From: Anniella stebbinsi | Lineage: Eukaryota > Chordata > Lepidosauria > Squamata > Anniellidae | DNA: 64,000 nt | Reading direction: 5' to 3' | Assembly (NCBI GenBank): GCA_029215795.1 | Contig: JARDYH010000007.1 | Span: 98,037,263-98,101,262 of the forward strand | Part shown: one piece after another, positions 1-12,404 of the stretch | How the letters are laid out: the number at the start of each line of letters is the position of its first letter | How positions within the stretch are numbered: the first letter of the stretch is position 1 | Program-made: the position numbers and the translations under genes | Notes under the pieces: model-generated | Databases searched by the model: none | Seen by the model: only the letters and a program-made list of their open reading frames with translations | What the model was told of the DNA's origin: nothing

Positions 1-1768
1 TTGCATAAAACCTTAAAATGGCTTTTCCTCACAGCTGTAGAAATGCGACAGCTATTTTAAGCTCGTTAGTAGAGATAAAACTCCACATATTTTCTACATT
101 GCACAATAGTAAGACCATTTAGTCTTATTTGGAAGTAAGTCATGTTGAACTCAACGTGGCTGAATTATTTATTATTTATTAGCAATATTTATATACTGCT
201 TCTCATCTGAAACAAATCCCAAAGTGGTTTACAAAAGAATAAAAACATATAAAATGATCAAGAACGACACAAACACACACTCAAAATAATATCATGTACC
301 CACAAAGATAGCTCCTGGCTACGATAGACATGTATAGGATTCTGAGTAGGCATGTATAGGATTTCAGATCACTTTGAAAGCCTGATTTGTTTCCCCTGAT
401 CCTTAGTTTTCCTCTATCATGAAACCCTAGAATATTTTCAGATAAAAGTTATATTTCATTATTCTGGGATTATACTAACAATTTCTCAAACCAAATTAGG
501 TGCTAATTGACACCACAATTCTGTAGCAAATAACTACAAACTACAAATATTCAAACCATTAAGTTAGCTTGCCCAACCTTATTCACATATCTGTATACCC
601 AAATATTACCATCTATATTCTATAAGGATCCACATTTTCTCACATTATCACATTTAGATTTTCATTTCCTATCTTTTCCAATTAGACAGTATAATCATTA
701 TACTGGAAAGATGTCACTGGAGCAATGTCTGGACTTAACGTGAACTATTTTCCAAGCAGCTTGTACAAAGAGAGTAAATGGTCACCTTTTCTCGTTACAC
801 CATAAGAGTGCCTTTAACAAACTCTCCAGTCCATGCTGTTCGTGTAAAATTTACTAACCCTTGTGAGGGAATCCAAAACCATATCATACATCTTTTTACT
901 AGGTATCATCATACCACCATTCATCTTATTTTAATATAAAACTTCATATGCAATTCTAGTCCTTTTACTTCCACTACTAAAAATTTTAAAAATCTTCTTC
1001 TACCATTATTCCAACTCTCTTTAGAAAGAGAAGCCTCTCTGCTTTTTGCCAGCAATTTCACCCATTTCACTTTTACCTGAAAATAAGCATTCACTTTTGA
1101 AGACTAGTAGTGTAGAGCCATTGCAGCCTCACAAGACACTAATGTCCCTACACTCTGAATACACATTTCACTGTAGCCCTGTGTAACATTAGCTCAACAA
1201 CTGCTTCTCCATTGCAAAGCATTCTCAGGAAGAGACAATTTGCAACAGCAAAGCAGTGGGAAGAGGGCCCTAAAGTCTTCTCCTATCCATTGCTTTCCTC
1301 TCCATGGGGTTCTATACCGTGTTTTTAAAATAAGACAGAAAGTCTAAATTTAATTGAGATGGTAACCCTGTGTCTGGGCTGTATCACTTCAGACCACAAG
1401 TGGGGACTAACATGACTAAATGTTTCTCCACCCCAACCAAGCAAAAGGCCCTCCATATAAAAATAGATGTCAGAGTAGAGTGTTCTAGCCTAGTCTTCCC
1501 CCTTACATGCTAGTTTTTTTGTGGAAAAGGTGTTGTTTTTCCATGAAGGGAGTACTCCACCTTGCAAGTCCCCAGCTGCATAATGAAGTGATCCAATTGA
1601 GGCACTGATTTTACCAATTCAGTAAGAAATAGGCCAGAATGGATTTAATTCTTCTTCCCCAGGATAACACTGAAAGGGAAGCAGAGTATGCAGTTTTCAT
1701 GCCTGTCTATTCTTCAAATGCACTGAGATCAGCATTCCAATGTCAAGAAATTGATTAAGAGGTGAGAC
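1..1768. other. POPDC2 first intron (partial), mostly unique AT-rich DNA
   Basis: This stretch lies downstream of the POPDC2 splice donor on the minus strand. No further Popeye-domain exon (expected DSPE or FQVT motifs) was found in it, so the next exon should lie beyond the left edge. Apart from a short LINE tail near the start I see no recognisable element. Confidence 0.6.
166..262 (-). repeat. L2-type LINE 3' tail fragment
   Basis: A TTTATT-rich run is followed by a degenerate stretch equivalent to the sequence after the ATTT tail of the larger L2 at 14168 (tail, then TATACTG/TATACCG, then a GGTTTACA/AGTTTACA motif, then AAAACA). Only the extreme 3' end is present, in minus orientation. 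Confidence 0.6.
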
Positions 1769-1772
1769 CTAC

Positions 1773-2263
1773 CTGCCAGACAGCAAAAATGATAGACGAT
1801 CAATTGATGTCTTGCCCTCCACAGCATAGGTCTGGTCTCTGGCCAATGGCAGGACCTGTTCTTCACAGCACTTGACAATTTCTTTGTAGATCTGGAGCGG
1901 CACTTGCAGAGGCTGGCAAACTTGCTTGTAGAGCAGGTCAAATTCTTCAGAAAAGGTATCTTTACGGAGATAGTAAACTAAGTGAGCTAACTGGAGCAAA
2001 CAGATCAAAACTAAAATTATGTTCCAAATGAAGATGTCTAGTCCACAAGCATCCAGCCAGCCCCAGAGGGAAGAACACAGGAAACCAATGGCCAAGAAGC
2101 CAAAGATGTAGATAGATCCAAAGGTCCCACTTCCTCCCATATAGCCCAGGAGGAGGAAGAAACTAGCGAGGTGATAGGTTGCTCCTTCCATATAGTGCTT
2201 CCAAACCTCACACAAAAAAGGATGGAAAATGATCCGGTCCAAAAGGGTGCTGTTTGCACTCAT
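1773..2263 (-). CDS. POPDC2: POPDC2, first coding exon (Popeye domain-containing protein 2)
   Basis: POPDC proteins are cAMP-binding membrane proteins of striated muscle that interact with TREK-1 potassium channels. This exon encodes the first 163 residues. The start at 2263 gives MSANST, matching the mammalian MSANS start and creating an N-glycosylation sequon at residues 4-6; an in-frame ATG five codons upstream (2278) is an alternative. Hydrophobic segments at about residues 28-48, 50-72 and 76-99 fit the three-helix membrane part. The region after about residue 108 (EEFDLLYKQVCQPLQVPLQ) begins the Popeye domain. The exon ends in LSFLLSG plus two bases at a CAG/GTAGGT donor (1773/1772). 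The cAMP-contact motifs would lie in the next exon, outside the window. Identification rests on strong residue-level similarity to POPDC2 rather than POPDC1 or POPDC3, and on synteny. Confidence 0.95.
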
Positions 2264-4689
2264 ATTCCCTATCTCCAACCTCCACTCACCTTTGCCTTGG
2301 AAATTGTATCAGAATACACGTGGAACAAATTCCTGGAGCTGTACTGAAATTTTAGAGGAACATTTTTAAAATTATTAATGTGTTTGCACTAAGCACCGCC
2401 AGCAATCTCTTCCAACGAAGTGTAATACCAGTTTTTCTTGTTAGGGTCTAGAATGAGCTGCATCTACTTATAGAAGCATCAAGAAGTCCTGAACAGGAAG
2501 ATGCCTTTTAGTTTGAGAACGCCTTCGAAAAATAAGAGCCACAAATAGTGTGGCTTGCTGCCTTCCCAGCCAAGAGAGAAGTGAAAATAGATACAGTGAA
2601 AGAGCAGCAGCCAGGGCAAAGGGGGCGGGGAGGAGAGAAACAGAGGGTACTTGTGATTAATTTGGAATGTATAGCAAGCACTGGGACATGGAAAGAAGAG
2701 AGACCCCAAATAGATAACCATGTTTGGAATTGAAATCCAAGAAGCAACGGCTGTGAGGGGAAGCAAGGCCAGGCAGGCATTTGCCACTTAATGAAACTTG
2801 GAAAACTAGATCACACACAGTATTGTTTGTGCATATGTACCCTGGATTTACAATCTGTTTCAAAAGATTGTTTGGCAACACAAGTGTATCTCTCATATCA
2901 CAAGACAGAAACAGATACTGCCTCCATCATGAAATGCAACCAGAAGAATGAAGATAATGTTCCAAGGTGGATTTTTTTAGCAAGAGTATTCCAAAGAAAA
3001 CGCTGACAGCTGGGATATTTTATTTAAAATTAGACAGAAGCTTGGATTAGTGTCTAGTTGTACAAGTTGTAATATTTGCTTCTCCAACCTGCAAATGATT
3101 CAGACAGAAGATTGGAGTGGGCAACAAGAAATTTTATTTCGACTGCACAGCTCTTACGATATAGCCTATGAGCCTGTTCTTTGTTTGGAGTTCCCCAGAA
3201 ATACCCCCCCTTTTCACACATGCAACCATTTGTGGAACACTTTGATTCCTATTTCCAGCCACTACCACCACCCAACAAAGAATAAGAAGTAGGAATTTTC
3301 ACTTTTGAACTCTATCAGAGATCTTGCCAGCTATTATTGTGGCAGGTTTTACCTGGACTAGGGTGACCATATTTTGGAAACCAAAAAGGACAATATCTCC
3401 ACCCCCAGGGGGCATGTCTAGCACCAAGGTGGGGTGGGTGGGTGGGGTGCCCACCAGAACATAGTCTGGGGCATTCCAGTAGAAGACAGTGGAAGATCTG
3501 GCCCACTATTTACTGGAATGCTGATTATATTCCAGTTGTAGGGAACATTATTTGGGTGGTTGAGGACAAGCTGAGTTTCCTCTTACGAGGATCTACCCAA
3601 TTTATGACTCAGAGGGTTGCCCTTTTTGTGGTTAAGGTGGCCAGTTTAAGGAAAATGGAAAAGGAAAATATGTTTTAAATGAGCCATGTAACAGTTTTTA
3701 AATCTTGTGGGGCCTCAATAGGAGCATGTACTTTTATCTTTTTAAATATTGTATTCCCTAAATTTTAGACTTTTTTTAAAGTAATGTTTTAAGATTCATG
3801 TATTGTTTGTTTTTAACATGTGTTTATTGTGTGTGAAATGGTCTGAACACTTATTCAATAAACTTTTTGATTCGATTGGTGAAGAGCCCGTGAGAGTCAC
3901 CTCTCCCACTTTCTGAATAGGCTGGTATGTTTCTGGCGCCGTCTCTTCTGCTTCAAAATCTGATTCTGATTTATTATCTGAAGCTTCTTCTTCCAGCCTA
4001 AGGGAAACAGGTCTAGTCTTGACACTAACAGAATAATTGTAACTTTCCCCTCTTCGATTTCCATAGCCAGTGGTGTATATTTTTCTTTCTTTTCCTCTTC
4101 CTTTTCTGCAACATTTTTGTCATTAAATATCGCTGTTAGTTGCTAGGTGTTTTTTGTGGAGGAGGGGTTGTTGTTATGACTTATGTTTGGTCAATTGCAA
4201 AGTATTGTCTTGACCCAGAATTGTTGTGTCCCAGCAAGGTAATATGTGACTTGACTTGTTTGAGTGTGTCTGGATCTCCACACCCCTGTGTTCCATCTTT
4301 CTGAAGCACAGGGGTGTGGCCAAGGTGGTGAGAGAGAAGCAGAGTGCCGGTCCCAGTTTGCCAAAAATATCCTTTGTAAGCAAATATAAAATATGTAAGC
4401 CTTGCTTACTTATCTAAAAACTGGCAGGAGAATGTTAGCTGATTCCACCAAGGGGAAAACAAAGACTGCTGCTGCTTGCAAGTGCTGGCACGGAACCTTT
4501 GAACAGCAAAGAGAAATAAACAAACTGGTGAGTTACTGCCTGTGCCGGGAACAGCTTCGGACCGCCGATAACATCTCTAGACTGTAATAGAATACATTGA
4601 ACTCCGCAGAGAAATGTTAATTGTCCCCACTAAGAAGAAGTCTAGAAGAGTCATTACTGACTTTAAACCGTTAGACCTGTTAATCTAAC
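2264..4689. other. POPDC2 upstream region, largely unannotated
   Basis: This includes the 5' flank of POPDC2. Several short open frames look like chance. An AATAAA with a T-rich run sits near 3858, and an acidic-coding stretch on the minus strand (about 3880-4110) has a frame break; neither could be assigned. The 3360-3445 repeat is listed separately. Confidence 0.4.
3360..3445. repeat. Interspersed repeat with AGGGTGACCATATTTTGG end
   Basis: The first 30 or so bases match, in inverted orientation, the right end of the repeat at 10880-10955. Both copies start or end with AGGGTGAC(C/T)ATATTTTGG followed by AAACCAAAAAGGA. The shared abrupt edge suggests a transposon terminus. The other end and any target duplication were not identified. 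Confidence 0.5.
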
Positions 4690-4705
4690 AGATCTAAAAA
4701 TAGAC

Positions 4706-5029
4706 ATGGCTGAGAGTGCATCAAATATGGCTCCTGATACAGCGTCTTCTTTACAGACACAAATGGTCCAGCAGGGGGAGTCAGATTTAAAGGCAGAATT
4801 TGAAAATCAGCTACTTTCCCTTAAAGATATGCTTCAGCAAACATGGAAGGAACTTATGCACCCCTTAGAAAAAGAAATAAAAGAAATGAGAATGGAGATT
4901 AGAGGCGTGGCAGAGACTGCTTCAAATGCACTTGATTTAGGAATTGCTCATTCCAAAGCTATAAAAGAGCTCCAGAGAGAGAATGAAGAATTGATAAGAT
5001 CGAACAAATTCAAAACAACCATGCTATGA
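4706..5029 (+). pseudogene. L1 ORF1 fragment (N-terminal coiled coil)
   Basis: A 107-residue open frame with heptad-rich charged sequence from about residue 27 to 100 resembles the trimerising coiled coil of L1 ORF1p, an RNA-binding chaperone of the retrotransposition particle. The RRM and C-terminal domains are absent; sequence passes directly into ORF2 endonuclease. Non-functional. Confidence 0.65.
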
Positions 5030-5044
5030 ATATGACTGACCTAT

Positions 5045-8000
5045 GATTAATTACTCTTAATATTCGGGGGATGGGGGATGCAGTTAACCTATTTTATTAG
5101 CTTCAATATATGCACCGAATGTACACCAATATTATTTTTTGGTCAAGGCCTTTAAGAGCCTATCTCTGTTTGCAATTGGGGAACTAGTTATAGCAGATGA
5201 TTTAAATGCTGTCTGCAATTTAGATTTGGATAGGAAGCCAATGGAGCCAAGAGAGGGAAACGCTGGCTCCATTGTTGAAACGTTTTCATCTAATTGATTC
5301 CTAGAGACACTTGAATCAGGGACTTCGGGATTTCTCCTATTTCTCCCCAAGATTTCATTATTTTTCCAGGTTAGATTACATTTTGATTTCTCCATCGTGG
5401 ATTTCTAACCTCATTACATCTAATATTCTCCCCAAAATATTGTCAGACCATGCTGCAATTGAAACAGACTTGGCATTAAACCCTCAAAGGCCATACCACC
5501 CAATATGGCGCCTGGATTCTAACCTTTTAACCAAACAACTTCCCACCTTAACTATTAGGAAGGCCATAGAATAATATTTTAAGCTAAATAACATACCAAG
5601 CATGGCTCCTAAGACAATTTGGGATGCCATGAAGGCTAAAATTCAAGGGACCCGATTAAGCGAGATTTATTAAATGACATAGCAGCTCTGGAATTAAAGC
5701 ATAAACATACTGGGTATGTAAAAACACCCAGGGATCTAGAAGCCAAAAGAAAAGAACTGGAAAGTATAGACACCACGGATATTACTAAGTCCCTCCTATA
5801 TTTAATAAATATTGTATAAAAATGCAATAAATAAATAAATTAAAAACAAAAATACTATGCCTCTGGTAACAAACATTCTAAAATGTTGGCCAATGCGCTT
5901 AAAATGAAACAAACGAAATCCAAAATACATTCAATACGTAGGAATGATGGAACTTTAACATTTGATCAAATGCAAATTAACTTTGCTTGCAGACTTTTAT
6001 GCGCAGCTTTATCATACAACCTCTCTAGGGGTAGACCTTATAATTACTTCAAAAGAAGCGGTATTCCCCCAGTTAATGAAAATCAACAACAAATGTTGAA
6101 TGGAGACATACTGGTGGAAGAGGATGAGCAAGCCATTAAACACTTGAAGCACAATAGAGCCCCTGGACCAGATGGAATCGGTAGCATTAAAGACGTATTG
6201 ACTCCTAGACTTGCTCAGCTTTTTCCTAAGATTTGGCAGGGTGAGGACCCCCTAGATACCTGGAAAATGTCCAGGATAATAGTAATACCAAAACCTGGAA
6301 AAGACAACACAAAGGTGGGATCCTATCACCCAATCACATTACTTAACGAGGATCAAAAAATATTTTCATCTATTTTAGTCCAACGATTGAATACGGTAGT
6401 GGGTAACCTAATTCATGTGGATCAGACTGGATTTATCCCTCATATATCAGACCCAATATGACGGGTCTTAAATATTATCCATGATGCAACCAGAACAGGA
6501 CACCTTTTGTCATTAATTCCACTTGATATATTCAAGGCCTTTGACTGTTTGGAATAGCAATCAATACCTGTTAAGAGTTCTAAATTATTATCAGCTAGGT
6601 TCCAAATTATGACCACTGTTCCTTTACTGCAATAATACGTACCAACAATATAGACTCTCCACCTATTACTCTGGAACAGGGAATGAAACAAGGCTGTCCC
6701 TTGTCACCTTTGCTCTTCACCCTCTGCCTAGAATCATTGGCTAACATAATATGTAAACACCCAGGTATAATCAGATATAGAGGGGGTGAAGAACATGTGA
6801 TTAATATGTATGCAGATGACATGATAATTATGCTGGAAGACCCACACCAATCAGTTTCCAATTTAAAGAACTTGAAAATTTCAGACAAGTGGCAGGGTTA
6901 AAAGTTAACTATGAAAAATCTATCATCATGTCATATAATGTGCACCCGAATCATCAACATTATATTAGCCATACCTTGGGAACACCAATTTGTAGAACTG
7001 CTTTTAAGTATCTCAGAAGTTGTATTCCCAGGAAAATTAACAAATTATTTAACATGACTTATGGCCCTCTTATTAAAATTGTGACTATAGATTTGAAGAG
7101 ATGGAATAAATTGGTCAGTTTTAGGGTGAATAGCTACAATAAAAATGTCTTTGATTCCCATGTTTTTATTTATTCCAAGTCCTCCCCATTCTCCAGCCAA
7201 AAATATTGAAGTCCTGGCAAAGTCAAATCAAATACATTTGTTTTCCAAGCTAAAGCACCTTGCCTGGCACTAAAACTATATTACAAGAAACTAAGTGGAG
7301 GAGGCTGGGAAGTCCCACACCTTGTATCCTATTATGAAGTCTTTCAGCTATGACAGCTCCACTTTATCATTATGAAGGCAAACAAAAATTGGATATGTCT
7401 GGAAGAAGAAATGTTGAACAACAGCCCTTTATGAGCCCTGCCTTTTCAACATATAAAAACAAAGGAGTTAAACAATATCCAAAACCCATATACGAAGACT
7501 ACATTCACAATTTGGAAAAAGTGGCAATCCAGTGTGGTCTCCCTTCACCCCACTGCAAATATACCCAGGTAATTTAGATATAACTATTATTACTAAAATC
7601 TCAGAATGGGGGAAGAAAGGATATTTTCGATTGAGAGATTTCTCTGTCCAGGACAAACAAAATAGAACAACTTAGAGCTGACCTAGGAGACCTAGGCCTA
7701 GGTTGGCTACAAGAAGTACAACTATCCCACATCCTTAGAGATCCCAACATAAAGACATGTGCACCTAGAACAGGATTGGAATGAGCAACGCTAATGGTAG
7801 GGAAAGGAAGGAAGGGAATTGTATTTTTAATTTATACTATCCTAATAGACAGATGGGTTCAATGGTGGGCTTGAAGAAAGTGTGGGAAGATTTTGGAAGG
7901 GAATTTGATGATGCTAGCTGGAACAAATTATGGAATAATAGACCATTTAGATCTATATCAGCTTCTATTCGAGAAACTTCTCTGAAAAGACTACATAGAT

Positions 8001-8440
8001 GGTATCGTACACCAATACAGCAAACACATATTACTTCAACATGTAGCCCCCTCTGTTGGGGAGGATGCAGGGTAAAAGGCACATATTTCCATTTATGGTG
8101 GGCTTGACCACATATACAGGGATTCTATTGTGGACATTAGTACATAGAGAATTAATGGTTATTGCTAGAGAAACGATTGTATATGACCCAGAATTATTTT
8201 TATTATCAATATACAGAGGATCCAATGTAAATTTGAAATGTAAAGATTTATTCTTAATTAACTGCCACCCGCCAGACAATTACACAACAGTGGAAAAAAA
8301 CTGGACAATCTGAAACTATCTGCATGGTAGTGAAATATAGGGTCTGTGGCAATATCAGAAAACATAACTCATCACCTGCTTCTAATTCAAGGAAAAATGG
8401 AACCGCTATCCTTCTACGCTCTATGGCGGAGATGTATCCA
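5045..8440 (+). pseudogene. L1 ORF2 remnant (endonuclease and reverse transcriptase)
   Basis: The endonuclease is recognisable from a start resembling TLNIRG (about 5055), through IADDLNAV near 5200 (the GDFN-type motif), to RLDYILIS and SDHAAIETD (about 5370-5475). The RT begins with APGPDG (about 6160), continues with IPKPGKD (about 6290), DQTGFI, and the catalytic NMYADDM (about 6805). C-terminal sequence with a WWA motif lies near 8090. The many in-frame stops and frame changes show it is dead. Confidence 0.85.
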
Positions 8441-8441
8441 A

Positions 8442-9736
8442 TAGGGGTGTGCACGGACCCCCCGGATCAGATTGGGACCCGGATCGAGACCTCCAATTTT
8501 GTCCCAGATCGGATCGGACAAAATCGGAGGCCCCCCGGACCGGATCGGGTCCGATCCCGATCCAAAAATTGGACATCCGGTTTTTGGATCGGCCGCCATT
8601 TCCACCCCCCCCCCCCCAATAGACTTGCATTGGGGGAAAGAAAGCTTTCCCCCAATGCAAGTCTATGAGGAAAAAATGGTGGTGGGTGGGTGAGGGGGGC
8701 CTAACTCCCTCCCCCCCAGGCCGTCCGCTGTGAATGGCCCTGGCAAGTAAGCCCCCTCCCCCTCCCCCTGCTTACCTTCTGTGGCCGTCCACTCCCGTCC
8801 GCCACTGTCCACTACTGCGAGCGGGCTTCGCGGCTTGCCCCTAGGTAGCATGCCAGGTGATAATCAGATGATGATCACCTGGTGCGCTACCTAGGGGCAG
8901 GCCGCGAAGCCCGCTTGCAGTAGCGGCCAGCGGCGGACGGGAGCGGACGTCCCCCAAAGATAAGTGGTGCGCGCGTGTGGGGGCCCCTCCCCCCTGCTTA
9001 CCTTCGGGGGACATCCGCTCCCATCTGCCGCTGGCCGCTACTGCGAGCAGGCTTCGCGGCCTGCTCCTGACTAGCGTGCCAGGTGATGTTATCACCTGGC
9101 GTGCTACCTAGGGGCAGGCCGTGAAGCCTGCTTGCAATAGCGGCCAGCGGCAGACGGGAGCAGATGGCCATGGAAGGCAAGTGGCGCACACGCGGGGCCC
9201 CCTCCCCCCTCCCTACCTTTTGTGGCTGTCCGCTCCCATCCACCGCTAGCCGCTACTGCGTGCTACCTGGCGCGCTACCTAGGGGCAGACCACGAAGCCT
9301 GCTCGCAGTAGCAGCCAGTGGCGGATGGGAGTAGACGGCCATGGAAGGTAAGCGCGCCGCGCGCCCCGCACGCCCCCCCTCCCCCCGGCTTACCTTTCCT
9401 GGCCGTCTGCTCCCATCCGCCGCCCCCTGCCCCCGTTGTCTGCTTCCATTGGCGGGCGCCCGCTGGCGCCCGCCGATGGAAGCGGACAGCCCCACTAGGG
9501 AAGCCCCCCCCCCCCGCTGTCCGCTTCCATCGGCGGGCACCCACTGGCACCCGCCAATGGAAGTGGCGGCAGGCGCCAGCAGGCGCCTGCGATCCGCCTG
9601 ATCTGGATCGGAACCTTTCCGGATCAGATCAGATCGGCCGATCCAGCGGTGAAATCGGAAATCGGATAATTTTATCCAATTTCCCCCTGGATCGGATTCG
9701 GATCATGGATCGGACCCAATCCAGTGCACATCCCTA
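8442..9736. mobile_element. hAT-like MITE, copy 1 (three large palindromes)
   Basis: The element begins TAGGGGTGTGCAC and ends GTGCACATCCCTA, a 13-bp terminal inverted repeat with one mismatch. It is flanked by a perfect 8-bp duplication GTATCCAA (8434-8441 and 9737-9744), the size made by hAT transposases. The outer 150 bp or so at each end are dense in GGATCGG/CCGATCC. The interior is GC-rich and holds three long palindromes (about 8771-8964, 8997-9181, 9212-9352). No transposase is present, so mobility would depend on a partner. Inserted in the L1 tail. Confidence 0.85.
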
Positions 9737-10120
9737 GTATCCAACATACATCACAACTGGACTTACAACATCTGCCCGCTTCAGCTTTAAGCATTTGGAT
9801 ATTATAACAACAAATGAAGATCACACTGCACATTTATTAATTAGTATCATTGTTTATTTCAGGTTTTTTTCTGTTTTCCTTTTCCTTCCCTTTTCCTTTG
9901 TCCCCTAAAAATGCATTCATCCTTTTCTTCCTTTTATATAATAGCCGTTTAGATAGCAATTGTTAGGGGACTGGTCACTTTTTGGTTACATTTTAAAAAA
10001 TTAAAAAAAAAATTCTGGAGAGCACCTGCTGATCCACAAGGCCAGGTTCTGGTGAGTGCATAGTTCTTTGACTAGAGGGGCTTGCACTTGCCAGAGTAAG
10101 GTGAACAGATGTGAAGAGGC

Positions 10121-10190
10121 TGCAATCTTATATTCATTTATCTGGGAGTAAGCTTTATTGAAATCAATGGGACTTAATTCTGAGGTTTCT
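10121..10190. repeat. Short dispersed repeat with palindromic core
   Basis: The core GGGAGTAAGCTTTATTGAAA then TCAATGGGACTTA is near-palindromic. Related sequence occurs at 33345-33425 (CTCAGAAGGTAAGTCC ... GTTTAGGATTGCAGG) and, more divergently, at 26075-26210. I recognise this as a motif common in squamate genomes but cannot place it in a family from this window. Confidence 0.5.
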
Positions 10191-10862
10191 TTGGGCAGTT
10201 TTCTTTAGTTTCCTGATTGGGATTTTTGTTCTCCGCACACTAAGGAAATGTAAATTTAGGAGATATTTGGATAAAAGGAGGGAAACATCCTTGTCTAGCA
10301 TTGTGATAATGGGCATCTGTTCTGGCCTTCCTTTGTATTGCTACTGACCATGGTCTTGTTTACATGGCTAATGAACCAGAGACATAATCACACATTTTTA
10401 GATTAGTTTCTCATTGATAAACCAGAAGTTGAAGCAAGCTAGGAGGTGCTAGTGAGAAGTGACTGCAACAAGCCTTTAGTCCATTTTGTTCCATGGTTTG
10501 CAGGGTAATCGTATTTTATACGCTTTCTGAATGCTAGGTTGCTAGTTTGTTGTACTAGATTTTTCTGCACTTGTCTACTGCTTCATTTGTTAAGTGGTAG
10601 CAATGTGCTGAATCTATGAGTATGGATCCTGACTTAAAACGGATAAGAGAAAGGTGATGGGGTGTGTTAAATGTTAGGAAAGTTCATCCAGTGAAGGATT
10701 TGCAGTCAGAAAAGTTATTTGAGGGGAAGCTTTATCACACAGAGTATAGCAAAAGCTTCAAAGTACAGCAAAAGCTCCAAAAATAGGAATGAGTGGAGTT
10801 TTGTCAGTGATTTTAACATTAAGATGTTATATAGAACAGGTTTGTCTTGTATGCTGTGAAAT

Positions 10863-10957
10863 CAGACATGTGACCAAGGCCATGTTTGGGTGGGCACGCC
10901 CCCTTGGAGGCCAGGATGTTGTCCTCCTTTTTGGTTTCCAAAATATAGTCACCCTAC
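10863..10957. repeat. Interspersed repeat, inverted relative to the copy at 3360
   Basis: The right edge reads CCAAAATATAGTCACCCT, the reverse complement of the left edge of the 3360 copy, with about 30 bp of close match and weaker similarity beyond. Confidence 0.5.
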
Positions 10958-12373
10958 AGATACAAAGGAGGAAAGGGCCCCTGCAGCTTTAACTATTCTT
11001 AAATAGTTAATTTAATTTAACAGTTAATTTAAGAGGGAATTTCACCAGGTGCTGCATGCATACAAATGACTGAGCTGGTATTCAAATTTCAAAAGGAGAA
11101 TTATGTCATAAACATATATACCAAACTTATTTCAATTTTCAATGTACACATTGTGGTGTACTTTACATTTTTGGATGTTTCCTCAAAAGCGAGTGGTGGT
11201 GGGGGGAAGGCTAAGATTTCTTTATTTTATTTATTTGTAGCATTTATATACTGTGAATATGACAGAATGTTCAATAATGTCCGAAACACATGGCAGTATA
11301 ATGATGTCCCTCAAAGACAGAGTTATTCAAATGAGAGTTAGACCCTGTTCAGATGTAATGCTCCATCAACAAATTCTGGAGACACATGCTCTGCACACAC
11401 AGCCTTCAGTTTCTACAAATGCAGCATTCGTAGATTGTTACCGTGATATCCGAATGGGGGCATGGGGTTGATTGTGGGTTAAACGACACCCAGTTAACCC
11501 AAGAACAAATCATGGCTAACTTGTGGTTATTTCACACATAAGCAACCCTGTGCCCCAATTTTAGATGCCACAGAAACAACCTACGAATGCCACATTCACA
11601 GATTGTTCCTGGAAACTGTAACTGGCTCATGCACAACACACACACACACAATTAATTATCCCATGAATTGCCATTGCATGCTGCCATAACATCCAAACAG
11701 AGTGTTGTTGTGTAAGATTCTCAATCTTCAAGAGACATATCACATTTGATCTTTCTTGGCCCCCTTGAAAATAGGCATGAGTCAAACTGGAGTTTTGAAC
11801 ATGAAACATAGAATGCTGTCTTGAATGTGTTTCACCCCAACATCTCAGCCACATTAGAAACATATAAATAGAATGGCAAACAGAAATATTAAACCAAAGA
11901 CTTCACTTGCACAGGTAAACATGCCATTGAAATACAAGATTTTCCTAATGTAGCCCGATTGCATCATTTTGTTTTATTGTCACATTCTAGTACATACAGA
12001 ACAAATTCTTTCTAGATACTATTGCATCACTAACATCCCAGAGGAGCCATACGTGGCATACTCAATGAGAACTTTAAAAAATATTAAGCAGAATCTCTCA
12101 TTATCACGTAGCCTGGATCCAGTTACAGGAAAATACAGTAAAGTGATAGACTGTTGTGGTTTTAGAACCCATTATAAACTTTATTTTCAATAAATTCATC
12201 TTCTGATATAAAACATAAAAAACTATTCAAGCAGCTATGGAAGTAAAGTCCCCAAACTAATAATCCACCAGCAAATCACCTAGAAGAAAAAGGGAAAGAA
12301 GTCAGTAAGAAGTAGTTTGGCTGTTTGCATGTGTATACTTTTTTTCTTTTCTTGGTCATTTTCATTGTATTTC

Positions 12374-12404
12374 ATAATAATAATAATAATAATGATGATG
12401 ATGA
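12374..12404. repeat. Compound microsatellite (AAT)n(GAT)n
   Basis: About seven AAT-type units pass directly into four GAT-type units. Confidence 0.9.

Larger units (their letters stand above)
4690..10012 (+). mobile_element. Decayed L1-clade LINE, interrupted by a hAT-like MITE
   Basis: An ORF1 N-terminal coiled-coil fragment, an endonuclease, a reverse transcriptase and a C-terminal region follow each other in plus orientation with many stops and frameshifts. Most of ORF1 after residue 107 is deleted before the endonuclease begins. The tail is split by the MITE at 8442-9736: L1-like sequence resumes after the target duplication and ends in an A-rich run near 9996-10012. The 5' boundary is approximate. 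Confidence 0.85.

Noticed and set aside
2264..2278. Upstream in-frame ATG of POPDC2 (adds MEIGN)
   Set aside because: Mammalian POPDC2 starts at MSANS, and the glycosylation sequon spacing favours 2263. Not excluded.
8324..9737. Overlapping proline/arginine/glycine-rich frames in the MITE at 8442 (also in 28892-29955 and 48039-49534)
   Set aside because: They occur on both strands of palindromic GC-rich repeats and share no protein motif.
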